A stretch of 17,580 nt of DNA from Betaproteobacteria bacterium (GTDB taxonomy: Bacteria > Pseudomonadota > Gammaproteobacteria > Burkholderiales > Usitatibacteraceae), in assembly GCA_003105245.1 (NCBI GenBank), contig PQAI01000044.1:1-17580 (forward strand), written 5' to 3'. Of this stretch, positions 1-8,092 are shown one piece after another. Numbering within the stretch: the first letter of the stretch is position 1; each line of letters begins with the position of its first letter. Below the pieces are notes generated by a model, which saw nothing but the letters and a program-made list of their open reading frames with translations, was not told the DNA's origin and ran no database searches. A program made the translations under genes and the position numbers.

Positions 1-2852
1 ACCCACCCGCAGGCGCTGCAGAAGTCGCAGCCGTCCTTGCGGATGACGGTCATGTTGCCGCACTCGCCGCACTTGGTGCCCTTCATGAGCGCGGGTTCGT
101 CGTTGCGGCGCGGCGCTTCCAGGATTCCCATCTCCTGCTTGGGGTAGCCGTTCTCGTCCAGCACGCCCAGCATCGAGTAGCGGTGGATCACCAGGCGCGC
201 GAGGTAGGCCACCGTCGAGGACCAGTTCTGCTGCCGGCGCTGGCCGGGCACGAAGGCCATGAAGTCGCCCAGGGGCTCGCTGTAGTCCAGGAGCTTGCGG
301 AGCTTCATGCCGATCCAGGCGGGGTCCATCACGCGCATGTCCAGCGACAGGAGCTTCGCCAGCCCGTCGAGCGCGCGCGGGTAGTGCCCCGAGAGCCACA
401 TCGAGTAGGGGCGCGTGCCGCCGTCGGGCATGTGCATTTCCTTCAGGCCCATCACGAACTCCTCGCCGGAGGCGGGGTTGGCGATGTCCACCGTCCAGGC
501 GAGCGTGCCGTCGGTGCCGGTGCGCGGCTCCTCGAGGCTGAACATGGCGTCCAGCAGCGGGGAGGCGCCCGCGTCGTCGAAGGCCTTGAGCGACTCGCAG
601 CGCCAGCGCACGACCTGGCCGAGGGCGGAGACCATGCTGGGCACGCGACGCTTCTCGCCGTGCGGCGGCATGCGCATGTCGAAGCCGTCGTCGCCCACGG
701 TGAGGGCCAGCGCGTCGAGCTTCATCTTGAGCCAGGCGCGGTCGTTGGCGCGCATGTCCATCGAGAGCGTCTTCGCGACCGCCCCCAGGCCGCGCGGCTG
801 CTCGGCGCCGTTCACCCACACCTCGAACGGGAAGGCGCGGTGCGTGGCCTCGCCCTCGACGTGGCCGATGAAGAGCGCGAACTTGCCCACGGGCGAGTCG
901 ATCATGTACGTCCACGCCGGGTTGCCCTCGGGCAGCTCCGGGCGGCCGGGCCAGCGCAGGCTCGCGAGCACGGGCTCGGGCAGCGTCTTGATCGACAGGC
1001 GACGGTTCATCGCGTCGGCCGGCAGCTCGGGCGCGGGCGCCTCGGCGGGCTTCGCGGGCTCCGTGGAGAGCACCGAGCCCAGCACCGTGTTGGGACGGTA
1101 GGTGGCCAGGCCCTTGAGCCCCGCCTTCCACGCCGAGAGGTACAGGCCCTCGAAGTCCGAGTAGGGGTAGTCCTCGGGCACGTTCACCGTCTTGGAGATG
1201 CTGGTGTCGACGTACGGCGCCACGGCGGCCACCATGGCCTTGTGCGCCTCGGCGGAGATTTCCAGGGCGGTGACGAACCAGTCGGGCAGCTTCGCGTCCT
1301 CGCCGTTCAGGAACTTGAACATGCGGTAGGCGTGGTCCTCGACGCGGAACTCCTTGTGCGTGCCGTCGGGCATGCGCTTCTTGCGCGTGTAGGTCCAGGA
1401 GAACGGAGGCTCGATGCCGTTGGAGGCGTTGTCGGCGAAGGCGAGCGAGATCGTGCCCGTGGGCGCGATGGAAAGCAGGTGCGAGTTGCGGATGCCGTGC
1501 TTGCGGATCTTGTCCTTGATCTCCTGCGGCAGGCGCGAGGCGAAGTTACCCCCCGAAAGATAAAGGTCGGCGTTGAAGAGCGGAAACGCGCCGCGCTCGC
1601 GCGCGAGCTCCACGCTCGCCTCGTAGGCACGGTCGCGCATGTACTCGCTGATCTTCGCGCCCATGGCGCGCGCCTCGTCGGTGTCGTAGGCGAGCCGCAG
1701 CATGAGGAGGGCGTCGCCCAGCCCCGTGAACCCCAGGCCGATGCGGCGCTTGTTGGAAGCCTCCTTCTTCTGCTGCGCGAGCGGCCACGGCGTCACGTCG
1801 AGCACGTTGTCCAGCATGCGCACCGAGGCGTCGATCACCTTGCCGAAGCCCTCGAAGTCGAAGGAGCAGTCCTCCTCGAACGGGTCCTTCACGAAGCGCG
1901 CCACGTCGATGGAGCCCAGGCAGCAGCAGCCGTAGGCCGGCAGCGGCTGCTCGGCGCAGGGGTTCGTGGCCTCGATGGCCTCGCAGTAGTAGAGGTTGTT
2001 GTCCTTGTTGATGCGGTCGAGGAAGAGGATGCCGGGCTCGGCGTGGTCGTAGGTCGAGCGCATGACCTGGTCCCACAGGTCCTGCGCGCGCACCTTGCGG
2101 TAGACCCACAGGCCGTCGCCGCGCTGGTAGCCGCCGTTGTCCTTCACTTCCTGCGAGGGCTCGGCGCGGTGCACGAGCTCGACGTCGCCGTTGGCTTCCA
2201 CCGCGCGCATGAAGGCGTCGGTGACGCCCACGGAGACGTTGAAGTTGGTGAGGTCGCCCTTGTCCTTGGCGTGGATGAAGCGCTCGATGTCCGGGTGGTC
2301 GCAGCGCAGCACGCCCATCTGCGCGCCGCGGCGGGCGCCGGCGGATTCCACCGTCTCGCACGACTGGTCGAAGACGCGCATGTAGGAGACGGGGCCGCTC
2401 GCGCGCGAGTTGGTGCCCTTGACCCAGGCGCCCTCGGGGCGGATGGAGGAGAAGTCGTAGCCCACGCCGCCGCCGCGGCGCATGGTCTCGGCGGCCTCCG
2501 CGAGCGCGGTGTAGATGCCGGGCCGGCCGTCGACGATCTCGGTGATGGAGTCGCCCACCGGCTGCACGAAGCAGTTGATGAGGGTCGCGGTGAGGGTCGT
2601 GCCGGCGGCGGAGTTGATGCGGCCGGCCGGGATGAAGCCGTTTTCCTGGGCCTCGAGGAACTTCGCCTCCCAGAAGGCGCGGCGGTCCTCGTTTTCATTG
2701 GCCGCGAGGGCCTTGGCCACCCGGGCGCGCACCTCGCGGATCGACTTTTCCCCGTCCTTCGCGTACTTCTCGACGAGGACTTCGGTGCTGATCTCCTGGG
2801 CGGGCAGCCGGGAAATGTCGGCTGCGGAACGGCGGGACTTGGCCACGCTCAT
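1..2852 (-). CDS. nrdJ: Adenosylcobalamin-dependent (class II) ribonucleotide reductase, 3' end cut by window edge
   Basis: This enzyme reduces ribonucleotides to deoxyribonucleotides in the cytoplasm, using adenosylcobalamin to generate a thiyl radical. From the ATG at 2852 the minus strand is open for 950 codons to the window edge, so only the last residues and the stop are missing. Visible active-site features are the N-terminal redox cysteine C94 (INCFVQPV), the thiyl motif NPCAEQPL with N297, C299 and E301, and the partner cysteine region GCCCLGS just after it. The C-terminal part has two similar blocks near residues 690-711 and 830-852 ([12 protein letters not shown] and [12 protein letters not shown]). 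It ends in a Cys-rich tail with C928, C931, C942, C945 and C948, typical of the long NrdJ form. A purine-rich stretch (AGAGGGGGA) lies upstream of the ATG. The gene is divergent from msrA. A long open frame on the opposite strand (183-2861) is its GC-bias shadow. Confidence 0.95.
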   Translation of the reverse strand, partial: MSVAKSRRSAADISRLPAQEISTEVLVEKYAKDGEKSIREVRARVAKALAANENEDRRAFWEAKFLEAQENGFIPAGRINSAAGTTLTATLINCFVQPVGDSITEIVDGRPGIYTALAEAAETMRRGGGVGYDFSSIRPEGAWVKGTNSRASGPVSYMRVFDQSCETVESAGARRGAQMGVLRCDHPDIERFIHAKDKGDLTNFNVSVGVTDAFMRAVEANGDVELVHRAEPSQEVKDNGGYQRGDGLWVYRKVRAQDLWDQVMRSTYDHAEPGILFLDRINKDNNLYYCEAIEATNPCAEQPLPAYGCCCLGSIDVARFVKDPFEEDCSFDFEGFGKVIDASVRMLDNVLDVTPWPLAQQKKEASNKRRIGLGFTGLGDALLMLRLAYDTDEARAMGAKISEYMRDRAYEASVELARERGAFPLFNADLYLSGGNFASRLPQEIKDKIRKHGIRNSHLLSIAPTGTISLAFADNASNGIEPPFSWTYTRKKRMPDGTHKEFRVEDHAYRMFKFLNGEDAKLPDWFVTALEISAEAHKAMVAAVAPYVDTSISKTVNVPEDYPYSDFEGLYLSAWKAGLKGLATYRPNTVLGSVLSTEPAKPAEAPAPELPADAMNRRLSIKTLPEPVLASLRWPGRPELPEGNPAWTYMIDSPVGKFALFIGHVEGEATHRAFPFEVWVNGAEQPRGLGAVAKTLSMDMRANDRAWLKMKLDALALTVGDDGFDMRMPPHGEKRRVPSMVSALGQVVRWRCESLKAFDDAGASPLLDAMFSLEEPRTGTDGTLAWTVDIANPASGEEFVMGLKEMHMPDGGTRPYSMWLSGHYPRALDGLAKLLSLDMRVMDPAWIGMKLRKLLDYSEPLGDFMAFVPGQRRQQNWSSTVAYLARLVIHRYSMLGVLDENGYPKQEMGILEAPRRNDEPALMKGTKCGECGNMTVIRKDGCDFCSACGW

Positions 2853-3079
2853 GTTAGGTAATCCCCCTCTGCTGCGCTGGCGTTATGGATGAACTCTCCC
2901 GCTTCTTGGGCGGGCGGAGTGCCGATTTTCCCCGTCGCCCCCCGATTCCGGTTGTCCCAGATCAAGTAGGAGGCGATCGCGGAAACCCCCACATTTTGTG
3001 GTCGAGGGGGCTTCCTGTCCAGCATTTTTCAACCTATTGTGGCCCCATTTCGGGCGCGGTTCTTGCAAGGAGTCTCCCC
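2853..3079. promoter_or_regulatory. Divergent nrdJ/msrA promoter region with candidate NrdR-like boxes
   Basis: This 227-bp spacer separates two divergent genes and holds no gene I can support. On the minus strand, 3042-3027 reads CCACAATAGGTTGAAA. Its left half matches the NrdR-box half ACACWATA at 7 of 8 positions. On the same strand, 3001-2986 reads CCACAAAATGTGGGGG, containing the short palindrome CCACA-AAA-TGTGG. The two are 41 bp apart, not the usual 31-32 bp, so the NrdR assignment is tentative. I could not find a convincing -35/-10 pair for either gene. The msrA ribosome binding site AAGGAG is at 3067-3072. Confidence 0.3.
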
Positions 3080-3625
3080 ATGGCGACAAATGACGTGGCA
3101 ACCCTGGCCGGCGGCTGCTTCTGGTGCCTGGAGGCGGTTTTCGACCAAATCGAGGGGGTGCAGTCCGTGGAATCGGGCTACATGGGCGGGCACCGGGCCG
3201 AGCCCACTTATGAAGAGGTGTGCAGCGGGTCGACCGGGCATGCCGAGGTGGTGCGGGTGACCTTCGACCCGGCCGTGGTCGCCTACCGCGACCTGCTCGC
3301 GGTCTTCTTCACCGTCCACGACCCCACCACGCTCAACCGGCAGGGCAACGACGTGGGCACGCAGTACCGCTCGGCCATCTTCTTCCACACGCCGGAACAG
3401 GAGAAGGCCGCCCGCGAGGTGGTCGCCCGGCTCTCGGAGGAGAAGGTCTGGGCCAACCCCATCGTCACCGAGATCGTGCCCGCGATGACCTTCTGGCAGG
3501 CCGAGGACTACCACCAGGAGTACTTCGAGCGCGTGGGCTCGCAGAACCCCTACTGCAGCTTCGTGGTCGAGCCCAAGGTGGCCAAGTTTCGCAAGCACTT
3601 CTTCGAGCGCCTGAAGAAGAAGTGA
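3080..3625 (+). CDS. msrA: Peptide-methionine (S)-S-oxide reductase MsrA
   Basis: MsrA repairs oxidised methionine by reducing the S-sulfoxide epimer in proteins and free methionine. The 181-residue product has the family hallmark GGCFWCLE with catalytic C13. It also has the substrate-pocket and core segments [14 protein letters not shown] and GTQYRSAIF, and a C-terminal cysteine C159 (NPYC) placed to act as resolving cysteine. The length is normal for a single-domain MsrA, and there is no fused MsrB domain or signal peptide, so it should be cytoplasmic. I chose ATG 3080 because it has AAGGAG eight bases upstream and puts the active site at the usual N-terminal position; the frame stays open upstream to 2885 but that extension lacks family similarity. 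A strong inverted repeat begins five bases after the stop. Confidence 0.97.
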   Translation: MATNDVATLAGGCFWCLEAVFDQIEGVQSVESGYMGGHRAEPTYEEVCSGSTGHAEVVRVTFDPAVVAYRDLLAVFFTVHDPTTLNRQGNDVGTQYRSAIFFHTPEQEKAAREVVARLSEEKVWANPIVTEIVPAMTFWQAEDYHQEYFERVGSQNPYCSFVVEPKVAKFRKHFFERLKKK

Positions 3626-3629
3626 AATG

Positions 3630-3676
3630 AAGGGGACGCTACCCTTTGCCCGAAGGGCAAAGGGTAGCGTCCCCTT
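3630..3676. repeat. Perfect 22-bp inverted repeat with 3-nt loop (REP/MITE-like palindrome)
   Basis: The left arm 3630-3651 and right arm 3655-3676 are perfectly complementary over 22 bp around a GAA loop. The outer end reads AAGGGGACGCTACCC and its complement ends CGTCCCCTT. There is no T-run, so it is not a classical intrinsic terminator, although it could stop or stabilise msrA transcripts. The GGGGACG...CGTCCCC ends resemble palindromes associated with IS200-like REP-associated tyrosine transposases. That link is from memory of the family, and no transposase gene is present here. Confidence 0.85.
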
Positions 3677-3677
3677 G

Positions 3678-3683
3678 TAGAAT
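3678..3683 (+). promoter_or_regulatory. Candidate -10 box (TAGAAT) for ubiB
   Basis: TAGAAT matches the -10 consensus at 5 of 6 positions and ends nine bases before the ubiB ATG. A transcript from it would have almost no leader. No clear -35 is visible, because the upstream sequence is the palindrome. A similar TAGAAT precedes the ABC operon at 8186 and TAGACT precedes the symporter at 12450. Confidence 0.35.
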
Positions 3684-3692
3684 CGCGGTTCC

Positions 3693-5210
3693 ATGCGGGT
3701 CTTCCGGCTCCTTCGCATCCTCTCCACGATCGGTCGCCACGGTCTCGACGAGTTCCTCGCCGGCCGCGGGCTGGGCATCGTGCGCCTCGGCTTCCGGATG
3801 GCCTTCTTCTGGGCCGACCGCTCGGGGCCGCGCGGCGAGCGGCTGCGCGTAGCCTTCCAGGAGCTGGGCCCCATCTTCGTGAAGTTCGGCCAGCTCCTGT
3901 CGATCCGCCCGGACCTCATCCCCACCGACATCACCGAGGAGCTCTCGAAGCTCCAGGACAGCGTGCCGCCGTTCCCGGCGGAGCAGGTCGTCGAGACGCT
4001 GGACCGCTCCTACGGCAAGCCCCACGCCGAGGTCTTCGGCAAGTTCGACCTCGTGCCGGTGGCGAGCGCGTCGGTGGCGCAGGTGCACTTCGCGGAGCTG
4101 CCCGACGGGCGCGAGGTGGCGGTGAAGATCCTGCGGCCGCACATCGCCGAGACGATCGACAAGGACACGTCGATCCTCTACGTGGTGGCCGGGTTGATCG
4201 AGCGCCTGCACCCGCTCTCGGACCTGCTGCGCGCGCGCGAGGTGGTGCAGGAGTTCGACAAGATCATCCACGACGAGCTGGACCTCCTGCGCGAGGCCTC
4301 GAGCATGAGCACGGTGCGGCGAAACTTCGCCGGCTCGAAGATCCTCTACGTGCCCGACGTGTACTTCGACTGGTGCACGAAGGAGGTCATGGTGATGGAG
4401 AGGATCGACGCCATCCCCGTGAACGACCTGGATGCGATCCGCGCCGCCGGCATCGACATCCCGACGCTGGGCCGCAACGGCGTGGAGATCTTCTTCACGC
4501 AGGTCTTCCGCGACGGCTTCTTCCACGCCGACATGCACCCCGGCAACATCTTCGTGGCCCGCGACGGGCGCTACTGCGGCATCGACTACGGGATCATGGG
4601 GTCGCTGCCGGAGGTGGACAAGAACTGCCTCGCGATGATCTTCATCGCCTTCTTCAAGCGCGACTACAAGGGCGTGGCGGTGGCGCACATCGAGGCGGGG
4701 TGGGTGCCGGCCGACACGGGCGTGGAGGAGTTCGAGGGCGCCATCCGCTCGGTGTGCGAGCCCATCTTCGACAAGCCGCTCAAGGACATCTACTTCGGCA
4801 AGCTCCTGCTGCGGCTCTTCGAGGTCGGGCGGCGCTTCCGCATGGACATCCAGCCGCAGCTCGTGCTGCTGCAGAAGACGCTGCTGCAGGTGGAGGGCCT
4901 CGGCCGGCACCTCGACCCGGAGCTGGACCTTCGCCGCTCGGCGCAGCCGATCCTGGAGAAGTGGATGCGCGAGAACTACGGCCCGCGCGGGCTGTGGCGG
5001 CACATCCGCAACGAGGCGCCGATGTGGGGCAAGACCCTGCCGCAGGTGCCGCGGCTCGTGCACAAGATCCTCTCCGACGACGCGCCGGGCCGCATCGAGC
5101 GCGCCATCCAGGCCCTCGAGGTCACGCAGCGGCGCCAGACGCGCATCCTGCTGGGCATCGCCGTGGTCCTCGGCCTCCTCGTCCTCGGCCTCGTCATCCG
5201 CGGCGCCTGA
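3693..5210 (+). CDS. ubiB: UbiB/ABC1-family atypical kinase, ubiquinone biosynthesis accessory protein
   Basis: UbiB is a membrane-associated protein-kinase-like ATPase required for ubiquinone biosynthesis. The 505-residue product shows the family signatures in order: KFGQ (K64-Q67) of the KxGQ motif, the Ala-rich ASAS loop replacing the kinase P-loop (124-127), the VAVK lysine K145, the catalytic segment HADMHPGN (278-285), and DYG (298-300) in place of DFG. The C-terminus has a hydrophobic segment at about 480-503, consistent with membrane anchoring; the family often has two such helices. The length is slightly shorter than E. coli UbiB. ATG 3693 gives the standard N-terminus but has no Shine-Dalgarno sequence. 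No other ubi gene is adjacent. The 3' end overlaps the convergent peptidase-like gene by 17 bp. Confidence 0.93.
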   Translation: MRVFRLLRILSTIGRHGLDEFLAGRGLGIVRLGFRMAFFWADRSGPRGERLRVAFQELGPIFVKFGQLLSIRPDLIPTDITEELSKLQDSVPPFPAEQVVETLDRSYGKPHAEVFGKFDLVPVASASVAQVHFAELPDGREVAVKILRPHIAETIDKDTSILYVVAGLIERLHPLSDLLRAREVVQEFDKIIHDELDLLREASSMSTVRRNFAGSKILYVPDVYFDWCTKEVMVMERIDAIPVNDLDAIRAAGIDIPTLGRNGVEIFFTQVFRDGFFHADMHPGNIFVARDGRYCGIDYGIMGSLPEVDKNCLAMIFIAFFKRDYKGVAVAHIEAGWVPADTGVEEFEGAIRSVCEPIFDKPLKDIYFGKLLLRLFEVGRRFRMDIQPQLVLLQKTLLQVEGLGRHLDPELDLRRSAQPILEKWMRENYGPRGLWRHIRNEAPMWGKTLPQVPRLVHKILSDDAPGRIERAIQALEVTQRRQTRILLGIAVVLGLLVLGLVIRGA

Positions 5211-6276
5211 TTCCCTGGCGCAGGAGGTCCTCGAGGATCCGGCGCTTCGCGGCGCAGCGAGGCTCTTCCCAGCAGGCCTTGTAGGTCGTCACGGCCTTTC
5301 CGTCGCGGCGCACGACGATCTCCCACGGCCGCTTCAGGAGCACCGTGTGCACGTAGCTCACGAAGGACTCGGCGAAGTCGTCGCCCGGGCTCGTGGCGGC
5401 GTAGAGGGTGGGGAAGTTGGTCTTGCGAAGCGCGTCGTAGGCGCCCGCCATGTCGGCCGCAGGGAGCTTCGCCCCGAGGTAGTAGACCACCGACCGGCGG
5501 GCGGGGAAGTCCGCGTCGAAGCGCGAGACGTAGCGGCTTTCCTTGCGGTCGATCGTCCACGACAGCTCGAAGAAGGGATGGCGCTCGGAGGCGGGGACGT
5601 CGCGCGGAGGCATGTCCCAGCGCGGATGCACGTCGCGGTTGATGGAGAGGACGTGGCCCAGCTCGTGCAGGAGGATGTAGCGGATGGCGCCGCGGCGGTC
5701 GTCGCCGGCCTTCTCCTCGATGCGCGCCTCCAGGGTCCAGCCCCCGCCCGGCTTGAAGGGCGTGTTCTCCTTCCAGGTGGCCCAGGCGTTGGCGGTGAAT
5801 TTCCCGAGCACCGCGGCGTCGAGCACGATGTAGCCGCCCACGGGCCGGTTCTTCGCATCCACGAAGGCGTCCGTGAAGCCGGTGCCGCCGAGGTCGTCGA
5901 CGAGCCAGACGCCGGCGAAGGTCGAGTCGAAGGCGCGGCGCACGGCGGGAGGCAGGTCCGCGATCGCCCCGCGCATGTCGGCCATGAACTCGGCCGACGG
6001 CCGGCTCGCGCGCGGCTTCTCGGAAAAGCCGTTGGCGGCGTTGTCGAGGTGCAGGTACTCGACGAGCTCCGGCGGCGCGGGGCCCAGGCGCTCGCCCATC
6101 GGCCGCGACTGCATCGCCTTCCAGAACGCCGCGCTCTTCGCGGGATGCGCGCGCATCGCCTGGAGCAGGCACTCCCGCCCGTCCTTGCCGCGCTTCGCGC
6201 ACTCGGCCACGGCCGCCGGCTGGGCCGCGGCGCAGCCCGCCCAGGCGACGAGGGTCGCAGCGGCCAGCCGCCTCAT
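5194..6276 (-). CDS. Exported putative zinc metallopeptidase (HELGH), unknown family
   Basis: I do not recognise a named family. The 360-residue product begins with a signal peptide (MRRLAAATLVAWAG, Ala-rich, plausible cleavage near residue 18), so it should act in the periplasm or outside. The zinc-peptidase motif HELGH is at 204-208, inside the helix-like context YILLHELGHVLSIN. A downstream DDFAESFVSYVH segment with E303 is a candidate third zinc ligand in the gluzincin manner; that is an inference. Four or more cysteines (C26, C36, C335, C341) could form disulfides. The ATG overlaps the stop of the upstream nuclease-fold gene as ATGA, implying translational coupling. The same frame stays open upstream to 7101, but that part is the out-of-frame shadow of the nuclease gene. 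The stop lies inside ubiB. Confidence 0.8.
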   Translation of the reverse strand: MRRLAAATLVAWAGCAAAQPAAVAECAKRGKDGRECLLQAMRAHPAKSAAFWKAMQSRPMGERLGPAPPELVEYLHLDNAANGFSEKPRASRPSAEFMADMRGAIADLPPAVRRAFDSTFAGVWLVDDLGGTGFTDAFVDAKNRPVGGYIVLDAAVLGKFTANAWATWKENTPFKPGGGWTLEARIEEKAGDDRRGAIRYILLHELGHVLSINRDVHPRWDMPPRDVPASERHPFFELSWTIDRKESRYVSRFDADFPARRSVVYYLGAKLPAADMAGAYDALRKTNFPTLYAATSPGDDFAESFVSYVHTVLLKRPWEIVVRRDGKAVTTYKACWEEPRCAAKRRILEDLLRQGIRRRG

Positions 6277-7127
6277 CGGTCGTCGAAATCCACCAGCACC
6301 GGCTGGTGGTCGGAGGCCTTCGTCGCCGTGTCGACCTCGATCGAGCGCACGCGCCCGACGATGTCCTCGCTCACGAACACGAAGTCGCAGCAGTAGGGCG
6401 CCTTGGCGTAGCGGTGCTCGTGCAGGCAGAACGTCGGGTCGTGCGGGCGGCGGCCGTGCACGCGCGCCCACGCGTCGCGATAGGCGGGGCCGCCGCTCGC
6501 CAGCGGTTTCTGGATCTGGTCGAACGCGGGGTTCTCCGGCGGGAAGTTGAAGTCCGCCGTGAGGATCGCGGAGGGCGTCTGGGCCGTGAGGTCGAAGGGC
6601 CCGTTCTCCGCGGTCGGGTAGCCGGGCCGCGCGGCGCGGTCGCAGGCCTCGTCGTGCAGCTCGCGAAGCCGCACCGCCTGCGCCTGGCGCTGCACGTCGG
6701 AGTAGTACTCGAGGTGCGTGGTCGTCACGCGCACCGGGCCCATCGCGAGCTTGAGCGTCGCCTCGATGGCCACGCGCGGCATCGATTCCTTGCCGGGATC
6801 GGCGGGCCACGGCAGCGCGTGGCGACGCACCGCGATGACCGGCAGCCGCGTGAGGATCATGTTGCCGAAGCGCCGCCGCCTGCCGCCGGGGCCCTCGAGG
6901 TCGACGCCGTAGCCGGGGATCGCGGTGAAGCCCGGCAGCAGCGCGGCGAGCTGCGCGAACTGGTCGGCGTCGTCGTTGCCTTCGAGGCCGGGGAAGTTGT
7001 CCGCGATCTCCTGGACGTTGAGCACGTCGAAGTCGGCCATCGACCGGGCGTGCGCCACGATGCGCGCGAGGTCGACGCGGCCGTCGAGGCCGCGTCCCCA
7101 CTGCAGGTTCCAGGTGATGAGCTTCAT
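6273..7127 (-). CDS. Endonuclease/exonuclease/phosphatase-family metal-dependent hydrolase
   Basis: The 284-residue product has the EEP fold (DNase I / exonuclease III / inositol phosphatase superfamily), which uses a divalent metal to hydrolyse phosphodiesters or phosphomonoesters. Motifs in order are TWNLQW with N7, VQE with E40, TTHLEYYS with H138, TADFNF with D192 and N194, and the terminal ASDHQPV with D273 and H274. All expected catalytic positions are present. There is no signal peptide, so it is probably cytoplasmic. The sequence does not tell whether nucleic acid, lipid or sugar phosphate is the substrate. Upstream, GATAAT (minus strand 7139-7134) ends six bases before the ATG, which would give a leaderless transcript. 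It is coupled by ATGA to the HELGH peptidase-like gene downstream, so the two form an operon. Confidence 0.9.
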   Translation of the reverse strand: MKLITWNLQWGRGLDGRVDLARIVAHARSMADFDVLNVQEIADNFPGLEGNDDADQFAQLAALLPGFTAIPGYGVDLEGPGGRRRRFGNMILTRLPVIAVRRHALPWPADPGKESMPRVAIEATLKLAMGPVRVTTTHLEYYSDVQRQAQAVRLRELHDEACDRAARPGYPTAENGPFDLTAQTPSAILTADFNFPPENPAFDQIQKPLASGGPAYRDAWARVHGRRPHDPTFCLHEHRYAKAPYCCDFVFVSEDIVGRVRSIEVDTATKASDHQPVLVDFDDR

Positions 7128-7139
7128 GCGCTCATTATC

Positions 7140-7223
7140 CCCTCATCCCCGACCCTTCTCCCGAGGGAGAAGGGAGACTTTTCTCCCCTCTCCCGATTGC
7201 GGGAGAGGGGTCGGGGGTGAGGG
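7140..7223 (-). repeat. 84-bp double-hairpin repeat, copy A
   Basis: Two perfect hairpins lie side by side: 7153-7162 with 7165-7174 (10 bp, 2-nt loop) and 7185-7195 with 7200-7210 (11 bp, 4-nt loop). They are enclosed by outer arms 7140-7155 and 7208-7223 that also pair, with one G-T wobble. The whole could fold as a cloverleaf. Copy B at 8093-8176 is the same 84-bp unit in inverted orientation, differing at 5 positions by my hand count. The element lies five bases beyond the stop of the 7229 gene and abuts the candidate promoter of the nuclease gene. Confidence 0.9.
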
Positions 7224-7228
7224 TGCAG

Positions 7229-7984
7229 CTAGAACAGGTGCCGCGTGATCCGCTTCGTGCCCTGGCTGCCGCCGACCGTGTAGGTGAAGGTGGCCCAGCC
7301 TTCCTCGCCCGGGCGCTGGGTGAAGTCGAGGGACGCCTGGCCCACGGGCTGGCGGGTGACGTGCACCAGGTCGAACACCGGCGCGAAGAGCGGCGGGCCC
7401 GAGGTGCGGTAGACCGTGCCCGACCACTGCGTGGCGCTCGTCCACTGCCCGCTCTCGATCGTGTACCAGGTGGGGTTGTCGGCGGCGTCGTAGACGTACC
7501 ACGCGGCGAAGACCGCGCGCGTCGAGCTCTGGTGGAACGACAGCCCCCAGCCCGACTCGGCCGGGCGATACCACATCCCCGAGTAGTCGGTGAGCGGGCG
7601 GGTCGGGCGCGGGAAGACCGCGATCTCGGGCCGCTCGCGCACGGTGAAGCGGATGCCCGTGACGATCGGCGTGAAGGCGTCCGCCGTGGGGAATACCTGG
7701 ACCTCGTAGGTGCCGGCCGGCAGCGACCCCAGCAGGATGTCGGCCACCCGCGGCTCGCCGGGCAGCAGGCACTGGTTCGGGCGATGGATGACGCGGAAGA
7801 CGCCCGACGAAGACGAGACCGAGACAGTCTCCGGCGCGAAGGCGCAGGAATCGACGTCCATGCGCAGGTTGACCGGCTCGAAGGCGTAGGGCTCGGCCGG
7901 CACGACCCTCGTTTCGGACGCGGCGGGGAGGGCGGACAGGGCGCCGGCGGCGGCCAGCGCAAGGGCGACGGAACGGGTGCTCAT
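7229..7984 (-). CDS. Secreted beta-rich protein of unknown function
   Basis: The 251-residue product has a signal peptide (about residues 1-23, cleavage near PAASE) and no membrane segment, so it should be exported. Residues about 30-115 look like an all-beta, Ig-like domain with two cysteines (SCAFAPE and NQCLLPGE) that could pair. The C-terminal half carries the pattern GMWYRPAESGWGLSFHQ followed by AAWYVYDAADNPTWYTI. I know this aromatic W-rich motif from many exported hypothetical proteins of beta- and gammaproteobacteria, where it often occurs as repeats. Here there is one copy. No enzymatic motif is visible. The gene stands alone on its strand and is bracketed by inverted copies of an 84-bp repeat. 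The start ATG has no obvious Shine-Dalgarno sequence. Confidence 0.85.
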   Translation of the reverse strand: MSTRSVALALAAAGALSALPAASETRVVPAEPYAFEPVNLRMDVDSCAFAPETVSVSSSSGVFRVIHRPNQCLLPGEPRVADILLGSLPAGTYEVQVFPTADAFTPIVTGIRFTVRERPEIAVFPRPTRPLTDYSGMWYRPAESGWGLSFHQSSTRAVFAAWYVYDAADNPTWYTIESGQWTSATQWSGTVYRTSGPPLFAPVFDLVHVTRQPVGQASLDFTQRPGEEGWATFTYTVGGSQGTKRITRHLF

Positions 7985-8014
7985 GGCGGTTCGGGAGAGT
8001 CGGAAATGGCGATG

Positions 8015-8080
8015 CGCGGATTATCGGGCGGGACGGGCGCGGGCGAGTTACCGTTCGTGCATCCGGAGGCGCGTTTCGTC
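8015..8080. promoter_or_regulatory. Promoter-like core for the 7984 gene with LytTR-like box motifs
   Basis: On the minus strand GATAATCCGCG (plus 8013-8023 region) gives a -10-like GATAAT/TAATCC ahead of the 7984 start. On the plus strand two box-like motifs, CCGTTCGTGC (8051-8060) and GCGTTTCGTC (8071-8080), are 20 bp apart. The second is inside a 16-bp exact match (8068-8083) to the kinase-operon promoter at 14655-14670. Relative to the minus-strand promoter the boxes are reversed, so their function here is uncertain. Confidence 0.3.
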
Positions 8081-8092
8081 GCATGAGGGTCA

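Noticed and set aside
183..2861. 892-codon open frame on the plus strand
   Set aside because: It is the antisense shadow of nrdJ: His/Arg/Val-rich, low-complexity translation with no family motif, while the minus strand encodes an intact NrdJ.
2853..3079. Cobalamin riboswitch upstream of nrdJ
   Set aside because: I looked for the B12-box and conserved core in the nrdJ leader. GGCACTCC is only loosely similar and no matching set of helices could be drawn; a covariance-model search would settle it.
5194..7101. Single 635-codon minus-strand protein
   Set aside because: Only the part from 6276 is real; upstream residues are an Arg/Pro-rich out-of-frame reading of the EEP gene, and MRRLAAATLV gives a proper signal peptide.
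7140..7223. Copy A as intrinsic terminators
   Set aside because: Hairpins are strong but have no T-tract, and an inverted copy with conserved length sits elsewhere, so a dispersed repeat explains them better.
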